Assembly: GCA_041392125.1 (NCBI GenBank)
Contig: JAWKMR010000006.1
Coordinates: forward strand, 1-64,000
DNA from: Halomarinibacterium sp041392125
GTDB lineage: Bacteria; Bacteroidota; Bacteroidia; Flavobacteriales; Flavobacteriaceae
Direction: 5' to 3'
DNA length: 64,000 bases
Part shown: positions 40,449 through 49,297 of the stretch, one piece after another
Layout: the number at the start of each line of letters is the position of its first letter
Position numbering within the stretch: the stretch's first letter is position 1
Program-made: the position numbers and the translations under genes
Notes under the pieces: generated by a model
The model's input: only the letters and a program-made list of their open reading frames with translations
Databases searched by the model: none
What the model was told of the DNA's origin: nothing

Positions 40449-41273
40449 TTAAACAGCAACCGCTCCTTTTATATGCGGATGCGGGTTGTAATCAATGAGG
40501 GTGAAATCATCAAAATTAAAGCCAAATATATCTTTTACATCCGGATTTAGCAACATTTTTGGTAAAGGCCGAATTTCCCGAGATAATTGAAGCTCCAATT
40601 GCTCTAGGTGATTACTGTAAATATGGGCATCGCCAAAGGTATGGATAAAATCACCCGGCTGGTAACCACATACCTGTGCCATCATCATGGTAAACAATGC
40701 ATACGAAGCAATATTAAACGGAACGCCTAAAAAAATATCGGCACTGCGTTGATATAGTTGGCAAGATAATTTTCCATCGGCAACATAAAACTGGAAAAAA
40801 GCATGGCAAGGGGGCAACGCTGCTTTTCCGTTGGCAACATTTTCTGAAAAAGATTTTGAAGTATCTGGTAACACTGAAGGATTCCATGCGCTTACTAACA
40901 TTCTTCTACTGTCCGGATTTTTTTTAAGTGTTTCTATAACTTCTGAAATTTGATCAATTTCTTCACTGTTCCAATTTCGCCACTGGTACCCATAAACCGG
41001 CCCTAAATCGCCATTTTCATCGGCCCACTCATTCCAAATGCGTACCCCATTTTCTTGTAAATATTGAATATTGGTGTCGCCCTTCAAAAACCACAGTAAT
41101 TCATAAATAATCGACTTTAAGTGTAATTTTTTGGTAGTTACCATAGGGAAACCTTCGCTTAAATCAAACCTCATTTGGTATCCAAAAACACTTTTTGTAC
41201 CGGTACCGGTACGGTCTTCTTTTAGAGCGCCATGAGCTAAAACATGTTTTACTAAATCATGATATTGTTTCAT
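40449..41273 (-). CDS. thyA: Thymidylate synthase
   Basis: 274 aa, the usual bacterial length (no insert). Makes dTMP from dUMP with methylene-tetrahydrofolate. Motifs: EDRTGTGTKSVFG near 19-31, catalytic Cys156 in PPCHAFFQFYV, QRSADIFLGVPFNIASYALF near 176-195 and HTFGDAHIYSNH near 217-228. The neighbour upstream is a nucleoside transporter; folA and two deoxynucleoside kinases are in the same window. Confidence 0.97.
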   Translation of the reverse strand: MKQYHDLVKHVLAHGALKEDRTGTGTKSVFGYQMRFDLSEGFPMVTTKKLHLKSIIYELLWFLKGDTNIQYLQENGVRIWNEWADENGDLGPVYGYQWRNWNSEEIDQISEVIETLKKNPDSRRMLVSAWNPSVLPDTSKSFSENVANGKAALPPCHAFFQFYVADGKLSCQLYQRSADIFLGVPFNIASYALFTMMMAQVCGYQPGDFIHTFGDAHIYSNHLEQLELQLSREIRPLPKMLLNPDVKDIFGFNFDDFTLIDYNPHPHIKGAVAV

Positions 41274-41357
41274 ATTTTCAAAATAATGATTTGTGGTAAA
41301 TGTAAAAAAGTAAATGCCTTTTTGAAAGTAGAAGTATGCTGCAATTATGAATAGTTA

Positions 41358-43085
41358 TTAACCAATAATCATACCTGCTATCGTGGCTGAAATTAATGAA
41401 GCTATCGTTCCTCCAATTAAGGCTTTCATCCCAAACTTGGAAAGTGTTTTACGTTGTCCGGGAGCTAACGATCCAATGCCTCCAATTTGAATTCCAATAG
41501 AGGCAAAATTGGCAAATCCACAGAGCATGTATGTTGCCATGATGATAGATTTCTCGTAAGTTAAATGTATCGTATTTGCAGTATTTTTTAATTCGGCTAA
41601 TTGAATGTACCCAACAAATTCACTGGCGGCCAATTTTACACCTAATAATTGTCCCATCATCATCATGTCTTCCTGCTCTACTCCAATAAGCCACATAAGC
41701 GGAGCGAAAATGGTTCCTAAAATAGCTTCTAAAGAAAGTTCTGGATAGGTAGTGTTTTTAGCCATCCATTCGTTCGCGCTGGTAATTTCTCCAATCCCCC
41801 CAATAACCCAATTTGTCATGGCAATAAATGCTACAAAGACGAGTAACATGGCACCTACGTTAACGGCTAAACGTAAACCTTCTGTAGTTCCATTAGCAAT
41901 GGCATCAAGGATATTTGAACCTATTTTTTCGGATGAAACGTTTACATCAGTGTCAATCGCTTCAGTTTGAGGATATAATATTTTGGAAATAACAATTGCT
42001 CCGGGTGCTGCCATTACAGAAGCGGCAAGTAAATGCTTAGCAAAAAGAAGGCGTAACATGGGGTCGTCGCCACCTAAAAAACCAATATAAGCAGCAAGGA
42101 CCGCACCCGCCACAGTAGCCATACCCCCTACCATAACCAAAAGCATTTCGCTCTTGTTCATTCGTTCTAAATAGGCTTTAATAAGTAAGGGAGCTTCGGT
42201 TTGCCCTAAGAAAATATTCCCTGCTACGCTTAAGCTTTCGGCACCAGATATTTTAAGAAGCTTTGAAAGTAGCCACCCAAAAGCTTTTACAATTTTTTGA
42301 ATAACTCCTAAATAAAATAATACCGATGTTAATGCCGAAAAGAAGATAATAGTGGGTAATACTTGAAAAGCAAAAATAAACCCGAAGGTATCCATATCTA
42401 CCACAAGACCTTCAAACAAAAACTTACTTCCTGCTTGGGTAAACTCTAAAACTTTTACAAATATTTTTCCTACCCCTTCAAATATGGATTGAATAAAAGA
42501 TACTTTAAGTACGCCAATAGCGATAAAAAGTTGAAAACCTAACCCAATCCCCACCGTTTTCCAGTTAATGGCTTTTCGGTTAGAACTAAATAAAAAAGCA
42601 ATGATTATTAGGGATAGCATCCCTAAAACACCACGCCAAAGAGTTTTAAAAGAAAAGCCTTGCGAGGGGATAATACTACTTGAGGTCGTGGTCTCTTTTT
42701 TAGTTGTTTCAACAATAGCGATGGGTTCTTTATTCTGAGAAGTAAATAGATAATTTGCATTTTTTTCAGAAATAACGAGGGTGCTATCGGTTAATTCGGT
42801 GACTCGATATCGGGTAATGCTGTCATTGTTACTGTTGAAGAAAAGAACTAACAAATTATTTTGAAATAGATAGTCCCCACTTGCCTTTTCAACACTTTCT
42901 TTTTCAAGTGAATAGTGGAAGGATCCTTCTTTAAAGTTTAAAAAACGGATGCCTGAGGTAGGATTGTAAATAGGGTTTCCTAAAGTGTCTTTAGCCGAGA
43001 TAAGCTGCCATTCTTTCTCTAAATTTTGCCCTAATCCAATATTTTGAAAAAAAATAAAACCGATAAAAACGAATAAGTAGCGCAT
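41358..43085 (-). CDS. CNT-family nucleoside transporter with N-terminal lipocalin-like domain
   Basis: 575 aa, about 170 longer than a plain NupC. Residues 1-19 look like a signal peptide, about 20-120 are a lipocalin-like domain (EKEWQLISAKDTLGNPIY, GSFHYSLEKES, LVLFFNS), then a linker and the CNT transporter from about 145: FLGQTEAPLLIKAYLERMN, GGMATVAGAVLAAYIG, and AYMLCGFANFASIGIQIGG (the last reads TYMLCG here). Na+- or H+-coupled nucleoside import across the inner membrane is the family role; the extra domain would be periplasmic. It starts 3 bp after the nuclease gene, so they are cotranscribed. Confidence 0.88.
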   Translation of the reverse strand: MRYLFVFIGFIFFQNIGLGQNLEKEWQLISAKDTLGNPIYNPTSGIRFLNFKEGSFHYSLEKESVEKASGDYLFQNNLLVLFFNSNNDSITRYRVTELTDSTLVISEKNANYLFTSQNKEPIAIVETTKKETTTSSSIIPSQGFSFKTLWRGVLGMLSLIIIAFLFSSNRKAINWKTVGIGLGFQLFIAIGVLKVSFIQSIFEGVGKIFVKVLEFTQAGSKFLFEGLVVDMDTFGFIFAFQVLPTIIFFSALTSVLFYLGVIQKIVKAFGWLLSKLLKISGAESLSVAGNIFLGQTEAPLLIKAYLERMNKSEMLLVMVGGMATVAGAVLAAYIGFLGGDDPMLRLLFAKHLLAASVMAAPGAIVISKILYPQTEAIDTDVNVSSEKIGSNILDAIANGTTEGLRLAVNVGAMLLVFVAFIAMTNWVIGGIGEITSANEWMAKNTTYPELSLEAILGTIFAPLMWLIGVEQEDMMMMGQLLGVKLAASEFVGYIQLAELKNTANTIHLTYEKSIIMATYMLCGFANFASIGIQIGGIGSLAPGQRKTLSKFGMKALIGGTIASLISATIAGMIIG

Positions 43086-43088
43086 AGT

Positions 43089-43715
43089 TTATTTCTCCCT
43101 TTTAGAAATTTCGTCCCTAATGGCAGCTGCTTTTTCGTAATCTTCGTGAGTTACAGCTTCATCGAGCAATTTATGTAATTCTTTAAGTGTGTATTTACTA
43201 TAATTTTCGGTTACGATTTTTTGAGATTCTTTATCGTCTCCTTTAATTAAATTTTCAATCACAATTTCTTCCTCTTTCGAAATTTTCTCTTCTTTGGGAG
43301 CTGTTTTTAAGTAAATACCTGCCTTGTCCAAAATAGCTTTGTAAGTAAAAATAGGGGCATTAAATCGAAGTGCCAATGCAATAGCATCACTGGTTCTGGC
43401 ATCCACAATTTCTTCAATCCCGTCTCTTTCTGAAATAATACTGGAGTAAAAGACCCCATCTACCAATTTATGAATAATTACCTGCTTAACAACTATTTGA
43501 AATCGGTCTGCAAAATTTTTGAATAAATCATGAGTAAGAGGCCGGGGCGGCTTAATTTCTTTTTCCAGGGCAATAGCAATGGATTGTGCTTCAAACGCAC
43601 CAATAACAATAGGAAGTTTTCGTTCTCCTTCGTGTTCACTTAATATTAGGGCATACGCCCCATTTTGTGTTTGGCTGTAAGAAATTCCTTTAATTGTAAG
43701 TCGTACTAAACTCAT
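43089..43715 (-). CDS. Bifunctional nuclease family protein with UVR motif
   Basis: 208 aa. The N-terminal about 135 residues are the bifunctional nuclease (BFN) domain (YALILSEHEGERKLPIVIGAFEA, RPLTHDLFKNF, VDARTSDAIALALRFNAPIF). After a charged linker, residues about 170-206 form a UvrB/UvrC (UVR) interaction motif (LHKLLDEAVTHEDYEKAAAIRDEI). This combination is standard in Bacteroidota. It heads the nuclease-nucleoside transporter pair and has a clear promoter upstream. In vivo role is uncertain. Confidence 0.9.
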   Translation of the reverse strand: MSLVRLTIKGISYSQTQNGAYALILSEHEGERKLPIVIGAFEAQSIAIALEKEIKPPRPLTHDLFKNFADRFQIVVKQVIIHKLVDGVFYSSIISERDGIEEIVDARTSDAIALALRFNAPIFTYKAILDKAGIYLKTAPKEEKISKEEEIVIENLIKGDDKESQKIVTENYSKYTLKELHKLLDEAVTHEDYEKAAAIRDEISKREK

Positions 43716-43727
43716 TCTTCCTACTAA

Positions 43728-43775
43728 CTAAAAAAAGCTGTTTAAAAATGGGACTTACCAAATTTAAACAGCCCT
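43728..43775 (-). terminator. Intrinsic terminator of the etfBA operon
   Basis: Perfect 10-bp stem GCTGTTTAAA (43737-43746) with TTTAAACAGC (43763-43772), 16-nt loop; on the minus strand it is followed by a T-run. It overlaps the promoter of the next gene. Confidence 0.75.
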
Positions 43776-43790
43776 TTATGAAAGTACAAA
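43759..43790 (-). promoter_or_regulatory. Promoter of the nuclease/nucleoside-transporter genes, embedded in the etf terminator
   Basis: Minus strand: TTTG (43787-43790), 20-bp spacer, TAAATTTG (43759-43766), a full consensus match, 43 bp before the ATG at 43715. The -7 box coincides with one arm of the terminator stem. Confidence 0.7.
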
Positions 43791-43801
43791 TTAATAAAAA
43801 A

Positions 43802-44764
43802 TTATGCGTTTTGTGACTTAAACTCTTTTAATTTTTCAATGAGTTGTGGAACGACTTCAAAAGCATCTCCTACAATACCATAATCTGCCGCTTTAAAGAA
43901 GGGAGCTTCGGCATCGTTATTAATGACTACTTTCACTTTGGATGAGTTAATTCCTGCCAAATGTTGAATTGCCCCACTAATACCGATGGCAATGTAAAGA
44001 TTTGAAGCAACCGGCTTTCCGGTTTGACCCACGTGCTCGCTGTGAGGTCGCCACCCCATATCGCTCACAGGTTTAGAACATGCCGTGGCAGCACCCAATA
44101 CTCCCGCTAATTCTTCTACCATGCCCCAATTTTCAGGGCCTTTTAATCCTCTTCCACCGGATACCACAATTTCTGCATCGGCGATGGACACTTTATCGGT
44201 AGCTTTGTCTATGGAAACGGTTTCTACATTTCCAAAATTTACTTTAGGTGAAAAATTTTCAGTAGCTACAGAAGTTTCAGTTTCTTTAACACCAAAGGCA
44301 TTTTTTGCTAATCCCACTAATTTTACATCTGTTTTAATTTCAGTAATTGAAAAAGCTTTGTTGCTAAAAACGGTATGTTTTACTTTAAAAGGAGCAGTGC
44401 TTTCAGGTAATGCTGTTACATTGGGTACGTAGCCAGCTTGCAATTCCACCGCTAATAGAGGTGCAATGAATTTACTATTGGCGCTAGAGGAAACGATTAC
44501 CACTTTACTACCTTCCTTTAGAGCGGCTTGTGAAATAACTCCTGCGTAGGCTTCCGCATTAAAGTTTTTTAATGTATCGTTGGCAACTTCCAAAACTTTT
44601 GAAGCGCCATATTTTCCGAGTTCAGGCACATTTTCTGCATTAATTGTTATTGCAGTTACAGAGGTTCCCATACTATCTGCAATGCCCTTCGCATAGGAGA
44701 CAACCTCTTGTGCATTTTTTTTGAACTTTCCTCCTTCAGATTCTGTATATACAAGTACTGACAT
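43802..44764 (-). CDS. etfA: Electron transfer flavoprotein alpha subunit
   Basis: 320 aa. N-terminal ETF domain, then the C-terminal FAD-binding part: VVSGGRGLKGPENW near 202-215, GAATACSKPVSDMGWRPHSEHVGQTGK near 226-252 and the final VVINNDAEAPFFKAADYGIVGD near 278-299. With EtfB it shuttles electrons from acyl-CoA dehydrogenases to the quinone pool. It lies 10 bp after etfB. Confidence 0.97.
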   Translation of the reverse strand: MSVLVYTESEGGKFKKNAQEVVSYAKGIADSMGTSVTAITINAENVPELGKYGASKVLEVANDTLKNFNAEAYAGVISQAALKEGSKVVIVSSSANSKFIAPLLAVELQAGYVPNVTALPESTAPFKVKHTVFSNKAFSITEIKTDVKLVGLAKNAFGVKETETSVATENFSPKVNFGNVETVSIDKATDKVSIADAEIVVSGGRGLKGPENWGMVEELAGVLGAATACSKPVSDMGWRPHSEHVGQTGKPVASNLYIAIGISGAIQHLAGINSSKVKVVINNDAEAPFFKAADYGIVGDAFEVVPQLIEKLKEFKSQNA

Positions 44765-44774
44765 AATTTTTCTT

Positions 44775-45515
44775 TTAAATAACTTTTGCTTCGTTGTGTA
44801 ATAAATTTACTAGCTCTCCTGCTGTGGTAACCAGTTTTACAGCTCCTTTAGGGGCTGGTTTTTCAAAATTGACGGAAGCGGTCTCTGTGGTAATATCAAC
44901 TGCTTCCTTTACAGCAAGGGGTTTGGTCCTCGCTTGCATAATACCTCGCATATTAGGGATGCGAAGATCGCTTTCCTCCACCAATCCTTTTTGGCCTCCA
45001 ATTACCAATGGTAGTGAGGTTTTTAATGTTTCTTTTCCGCCGTCCATTTCTCGAATAGCCATAGCTTGGTTTCCTTCCACTTCAAGACCAATACAGGTAT
45101 TCACGAAGTTAAATCCAGTTAATTTTGCTACCATTCCGGGAACCATCCCCCCATTATAGTCAATAGATTCGCGCCCTCCAATAACCAAGTCATAACCCCC
45201 TTCTTTTACTACATTGGCGAGTTGTTTTGCTACTGAAAAACCATCTGTTGGCGAAGTGTTAATCCGAATGGCCTCATCGGCGCCAATTGCTAAAGCTTTA
45301 CGAAGGGTAGGTTCGGTTTCTGGGCCTCCCACGTTTACCACATGTACAATAGCTCCTTGTTTTTCCTTGAACCACATCGCACGCGTTAAGCCAAATTCAT
45401 CATTAGGGTTTATTACAAATTGAACTCCATTAGTGTCAAATTTGGTGTCACCATCGGTAAAATTAATTTTGGAAGTAGTATCCGGAACGTGACTTATACA
45501 CACAAGTATTTTCAT
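44775..45515 (-). CDS. etfB: Electron transfer flavoprotein beta subunit
   Basis: 246 aa. MKILVCISHVPDTTSKI start, the AMP-binding region (VINPNDEFGLTRAM near 34-47, DLVIGGRESIDYNGGMVPGMVA near 113-134) and LPLVIGGQKGL near 168-178. AMP-binding partner of EtfA. The first gene of the operon; the intergenic space to pdhB (176 bp) has AT-rich sequence and a near-match -7 box on this strand only. Confidence 0.96.
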   Translation of the reverse strand: MKILVCISHVPDTTSKINFTDGDTKFDTNGVQFVINPNDEFGLTRAMWFKEKQGAIVHVVNVGGPETEPTLRKALAIGADEAIRINTSPTDGFSVAKQLANVVKEGGYDLVIGGRESIDYNGGMVPGMVAKLTGFNFVNTCIGLEVEGNQAMAIREMDGGKETLKTSLPLVIGGQKGLVEESDLRIPNMRGIMQARTKPLAVKEAVDITTETASVNFEKPAPKGAVKLVTTAGELVNLLHNEAKVI

Positions 45516-45643
45516 AAATAGATTCGATTTTATGTTTCAGAATATGGGCAACGAAGATACAACAATCCTTATAATTTTTATATGCACGCATAATAAAATT
45601 TCAGAAAATTTTTAAAAAGAGATAAGAACGTTCCAAATAATAT

Positions 45644-45651
45644 TATTTTTG
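45644..45651 (+). promoter_or_regulatory. Candidate -7 element of pdhB
   Basis: TATTTTTG, exact TAnnTTTG match, 40 bp before the ATG; no -33 TTTG in the expected position. Confidence 0.45.
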
Positions 45652-45691
45652 TTTTTGAAATTTAAACTTGAACAATTATTGAATTATAAGA

Positions 45692-46672
45692 ATGAAGACA
45701 ATCCAATTTAGAGAAGCAGTTTGTGAAGCCATGAGCGAGGAAATGCGCCGTGATGAGTCTATCTATTTAATGGGGGAGGAAGTAGCCGAATACAATGGTG
45801 CGTATAAGGCTAGTAAAGGAATGCTGGATGAGTTTGGGCCTAAACGTGTTATTGACACCCCTATTGCAGAGCTTGGTTTTGCAGGAATTGCTGTAGGTTC
45901 TGCTATGAATGGTAACCGTCCTATAGTGGAGTTTATGACCTTTAACTTCTCTTTGGTTGGGATTGATCAAATTATTAACAATGCAGCTAAAATACGCCAA
46001 ATGAGTGGGGGTCAATTTAATTGCCCTATCGTTTTTCGAGGCCCCACTGCTTCTGCCGGACAATTAGCCGCAACCCACTCGCAGGCTTTTGAAAGTTGGT
46101 ATGCCAATTGTCCCGGATTAAAAGTGGTAGTGCCAAGTAATCCGGCTGATGCTAAAGGATTATTAAAGAGTGCCATTCGTGATGATGATCCGGTAATTTT
46201 TATGGAAAGCGAGCAGATGTATGGCGATAAAGGAGAAGTGCCAGAAGGAGAGTATTTAATTCCGTTAGGAGTTGCAGAAATTAAGCGCCAAGGGAAAGAT
46301 GTGACCATTGTTTCCTTCGGGAAAATTATTAAAGAAGCCTATGCGGCAGCCGATATGCTTGCTGAAGAAGGTATTGAGTGCGAGATTATCGACCTTCGAA
46401 CAGTGCGTCCTATGGACCACAAAACAATTCTCGACAGTGTTAAAAAAACCAACCGATTAGTCATTTTAGAAGAAGCTTGGCCTTTTGGGAATGTTGCTAC
46501 CGAAATTACCTATCAGGTACAATCCCAAGCATTTGATTATTTGGATGCGCCTATAGTGAAAATAAACACAGCCGATACGCCTGCGCCGTATTCCCCTGTA
46601 TTATTGGAGGAATGGTTGCCTAATAAAAATGACGTTGTTAAAGCCGTTAAAAAAGTACTTTACCAAGCATAA
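45692..46672 (+). CDS. pdhB: Pyruvate dehydrogenase complex E1 component, beta subunit
   Basis: 326 aa. Starts MKTIQFREAVCEAMSEEMRRD. Thiamine-diphosphate contact region with GEEVAEYNGAYKASKGM near 28-44, the FRGP potassium/TPP loop (IVFRGPTASAGQLAATHSQAFE near 112-133), and the transketolase C-terminal domain (VEIIDLRTVRP-like, EIIDLRTVRPMD, near 229-240). Forms the alpha2-beta2 E1 with PdhA, which is encoded elsewhere. It stands alone here. Confidence 0.93.
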   Translation: MKTIQFREAVCEAMSEEMRRDESIYLMGEEVAEYNGAYKASKGMLDEFGPKRVIDTPIAELGFAGIAVGSAMNGNRPIVEFMTFNFSLVGIDQIINNAAKIRQMSGGQFNCPIVFRGPTASAGQLAATHSQAFESWYANCPGLKVVVPSNPADAKGLLKSAIRDDDPVIFMESEQMYGDKGEVPEGEYLIPLGVAEIKRQGKDVTIVSFGKIIKEAYAAADMLAEEGIECEIIDLRTVRPMDHKTILDSVKKTNRLVILEEAWPFGNVATEITYQVQSQAFDYLDAPIVKINTADTPAPYSPVLLEEWLPNKNDVVKAVKKVLYQA

Positions 46673-46728
46673 TTGTACTTTTTTTCCGAATTTTCCGTTT
46701 CCAAATCGATGAACTTCTAACCTTTGCG

Positions 46729-49209
46729 ATGAAGCAAAAACTACTCTTATTCTTAGTACTCATATCTGTTTCTTTGTTTTCACAAACCAAGGTGAGTGGT
46801 GTGGTAAAAGATGTTTTTGGAGAGCCGGTTGCCTTTGCCAATGTCATTTTTAAGGATTCCAACGAGGGAACTATTACTAATGAAAATGGACGCTTCTATT
46901 TGGAAAGCGATGAAACTCATGAATCTCTTTGGGTGTCATTTGTAGGTTATAAATTGAATACCTTTCCGCTGCCCCAAAAAGTAAACTATAATCTTGAAAT
47001 TACACTGGAAGAAGAAGCAGAAGCTTTGGGAGAAGTAGTGGTTTACTCCGGGAAAACTTCAAAAAAAGATAATCCTGCCATTCTTATTTTACGTAAAATT
47101 TGGGAAAACCGGAGACAAAACGGAGTTAAAAAGTTTAAACAATACGAGTACGATAAATACGAAAAACTAGAATTCGATTTAAATACCATCGATTCGTCCC
47201 TTATAAAAAGTAAGATTTTTAAAGGAATGGAATTTATTTGGGAGCAAATAGATACTTCTAACATTACAGGTAACAGTTACCTGCCTATCTTTATCAATGA
47301 AGCCTATTCAAAAGTGTACGGTGATAACCTTTTGAAGGAGGAAAAAGAAATCTTAGAGGGAAATAAAAATAGTGGTTTCGAAAACAACCAAACTCTTATT
47401 GCTTTTGTAAAAGATTTGTACAAAGAGTATGACGTTTATGATAATTACCTGAAATTTTTTGATAAGGCTTTTACCAGTCCCCTTTCCCGAACCGGAATAG
47501 ATGTATACAATTATGTGCTGTTAGATAGTGCCTATCGTGATAACAAATGGTGTTATAATATTGTATACTATCCACGACGCAAAAACGAACTTACTTTTAA
47601 AGGCGATTTTTGGGTAAACGACAGTACTTGGGCGATTAAAGAAATTAACCTTCAGGCCAGTAAAAGTGCCAATCTAAACTGGGTTCGTGAAGTCTATATC
47701 GAACAGGAATTTGAAGTGTTGAACGATTCCATTTTCTTAATTACACGGGATTATTTTTTGAGTGATTTTAGTCTTCGGAAAAAAGAAAAAGCACAAGGTA
47801 TTTACGGAAAACGAACCACACTCTATAACAACTATACATTTGATATTCCAAAGGATAAAAGCTTTTATAACGAACAGGTAGATCCTTATAATGAAGAAAT
47901 TTACAACAGGGACGATGCCTTCTGGGAAGAACGTCGAATGGAAAAATTAAGTAAGGACGAAAAAGGGGTGTATGAAATGTTGGATACTCTAAAAACAGTT
48001 CCCAGATTCAAAACACTTTATAATATAGGAGCTACATTGGCTTCCGGATACTATCAAGTTGGAAATATTGATGTGGGACCTGTATTTTCAGTTTTTGGGT
48101 TCAACGAAGCCGAAGGAATGCGCATTCGTCTGGGCGGAAGAACCTATTTTGGGCAAAACGACCCTTGGCGTTTAGAGGTTTTTGGTGCCTACGGTTTTAA
48201 AGACCAAAAATTTAAGCATGGGGTATCCGGAAAATGGTTGTTGGATCGAAAATCGCGTTTTACACTATTTGGGGGTAACCGAAAAGATGTAGAACAAACA
48301 GGTGCCAGCTTGACCAATAGTAATGATGTTTTAGGAAGAAATCTGGCTTCATCATCCTTAATTACAGTGGGGGCTAATGATAAACTCACACGCATTAATC
48401 TTACCGCCGCAGGATTTTCGATAGATCCGGTTAAAAACTTTCAAATTCGCCTTACGGGTACCTTCCGAACGTTGGAATCTGCTACTGAAACGTTCAGTTT
48501 AGCTTATTTAGATGAAAATGGAGTCATTCAGAAAAAGATATCTCAACCCGAAATAGATTTAGGCTTGTATTATTCACCCAACAGAAAAACCTCGGGTTAT
48601 GGAGTAGAACAAACCATAATTAATGATGGAGATTTCCCTACTTTTTATTTGGGTTATACCTATGGATTGAAAGACGTTTTGGGTGGAGATTTTGAGTATT
48701 CCAGACTGCAGGGGCTGTATTTTCAACCTTGGAATATTGGAGGATTAGGCAGGTTATATACTACGGTGGAAGCAGGAAAAATTTTCGATCCCGTGCCTTT
48801 GGGGTTATTAAGTCCTATTCCCGGAAATCAAACAGTCTTCAGTATTTATAATACGTTTACCAATTTGGATTACTATGAATTTGTAAGCGATAGTTATTTA
48901 AGTATGCACGTGCAGCATAATTTTGGGGGAAGGATTTTTTCTAGAATTCCTTGGCTTCGGAAATTAAATTTACGGGAAATTGTGGGAGTTCGTGCAGCTT
49001 ATGGTACACTTTCAGATGAGAACATAACACTGAATCAACCCAACGGAGTATTGATGCAAGCTCCTACCAAAGGGTATTGGGAATGGAGTTTGGGGGTAGG
49101 TAATATTTTCAAGATTTTCCGGATTGATTTTAACTTTCGAGGGAATTATCTAGACAATCCCGATGCGAGGAGGTTTGGTGTTACGGGAGATTTTGGTTTT
49201 TCGTTTTAA
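46729..49209 (+). CDS. DUF5686/carboxypeptidase-regulatory-like outer-membrane protein
   Basis: 826 aa. Signal peptide (1-19), carboxypeptidase regulatory-like domain (about 22-100: VSGVVKDVFGEPVAFANVIF), a mixed periplasmic part (about 110-400) and a predicted beta-barrel to the end, which finishes FGVTGDFGFSF with a terminal aromatic as outer-membrane barrels do. The overall plan matches the DUF5686 family of Bacteroidota, an outer-membrane group of unknown function. Single gene, 56 bp after pdhB. Confidence 0.88.
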   Translation: MKQKLLLFLVLISVSLFSQTKVSGVVKDVFGEPVAFANVIFKDSNEGTITNENGRFYLESDETHESLWVSFVGYKLNTFPLPQKVNYNLEITLEEEAEALGEVVVYSGKTSKKDNPAILILRKIWENRRQNGVKKFKQYEYDKYEKLEFDLNTIDSSLIKSKIFKGMEFIWEQIDTSNITGNSYLPIFINEAYSKVYGDNLLKEEKEILEGNKNSGFENNQTLIAFVKDLYKEYDVYDNYLKFFDKAFTSPLSRTGIDVYNYVLLDSAYRDNKWCYNIVYYPRRKNELTFKGDFWVNDSTWAIKEINLQASKSANLNWVREVYIEQEFEVLNDSIFLITRDYFLSDFSLRKKEKAQGIYGKRTTLYNNYTFDIPKDKSFYNEQVDPYNEEIYNRDDAFWEERRMEKLSKDEKGVYEMLDTLKTVPRFKTLYNIGATLASGYYQVGNIDVGPVFSVFGFNEAEGMRIRLGGRTYFGQNDPWRLEVFGAYGFKDQKFKHGVSGKWLLDRKSRFTLFGGNRKDVEQTGASLTNSNDVLGRNLASSSLITVGANDKLTRINLTAAGFSIDPVKNFQIRLTGTFRTLESATETFSLAYLDENGVIQKKISQPEIDLGLYYSPNRKTSGYGVEQTIINDGDFPTFYLGYTYGLKDVLGGDFEYSRLQGLYFQPWNIGGLGRLYTTVEAGKIFDPVPLGLLSPIPGNQTVFSIYNTFTNLDYYEFVSDSYLSMHVQHNFGGRIFSRIPWLRKLNLREIVGVRAAYGTLSDENITLNQPNGVLMQAPTKGYWEWSLGVGNIFKIFRIDFNFRGNYLDNPDARRFGVTGDFGFSF

Positions 49210-49250
49210 ATTCTTCACAATTAATAATTTTCAATCCCAATCAATTTTAC

Positions 49251-49258
49251 TACTTTTG
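49251..49258 (+). promoter_or_regulatory. Candidate -7 element of hppA
   Basis: TACTTTTG, exact TAnnTTTG match, 39 bp before the ATG; the -33 region is T-rich (TTTT) at a 19-bp spacing. Confidence 0.5.
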
Positions 49259-49297
49259 CACTCGCAATTTTTGAAACATTATACTAAATAATCAATT

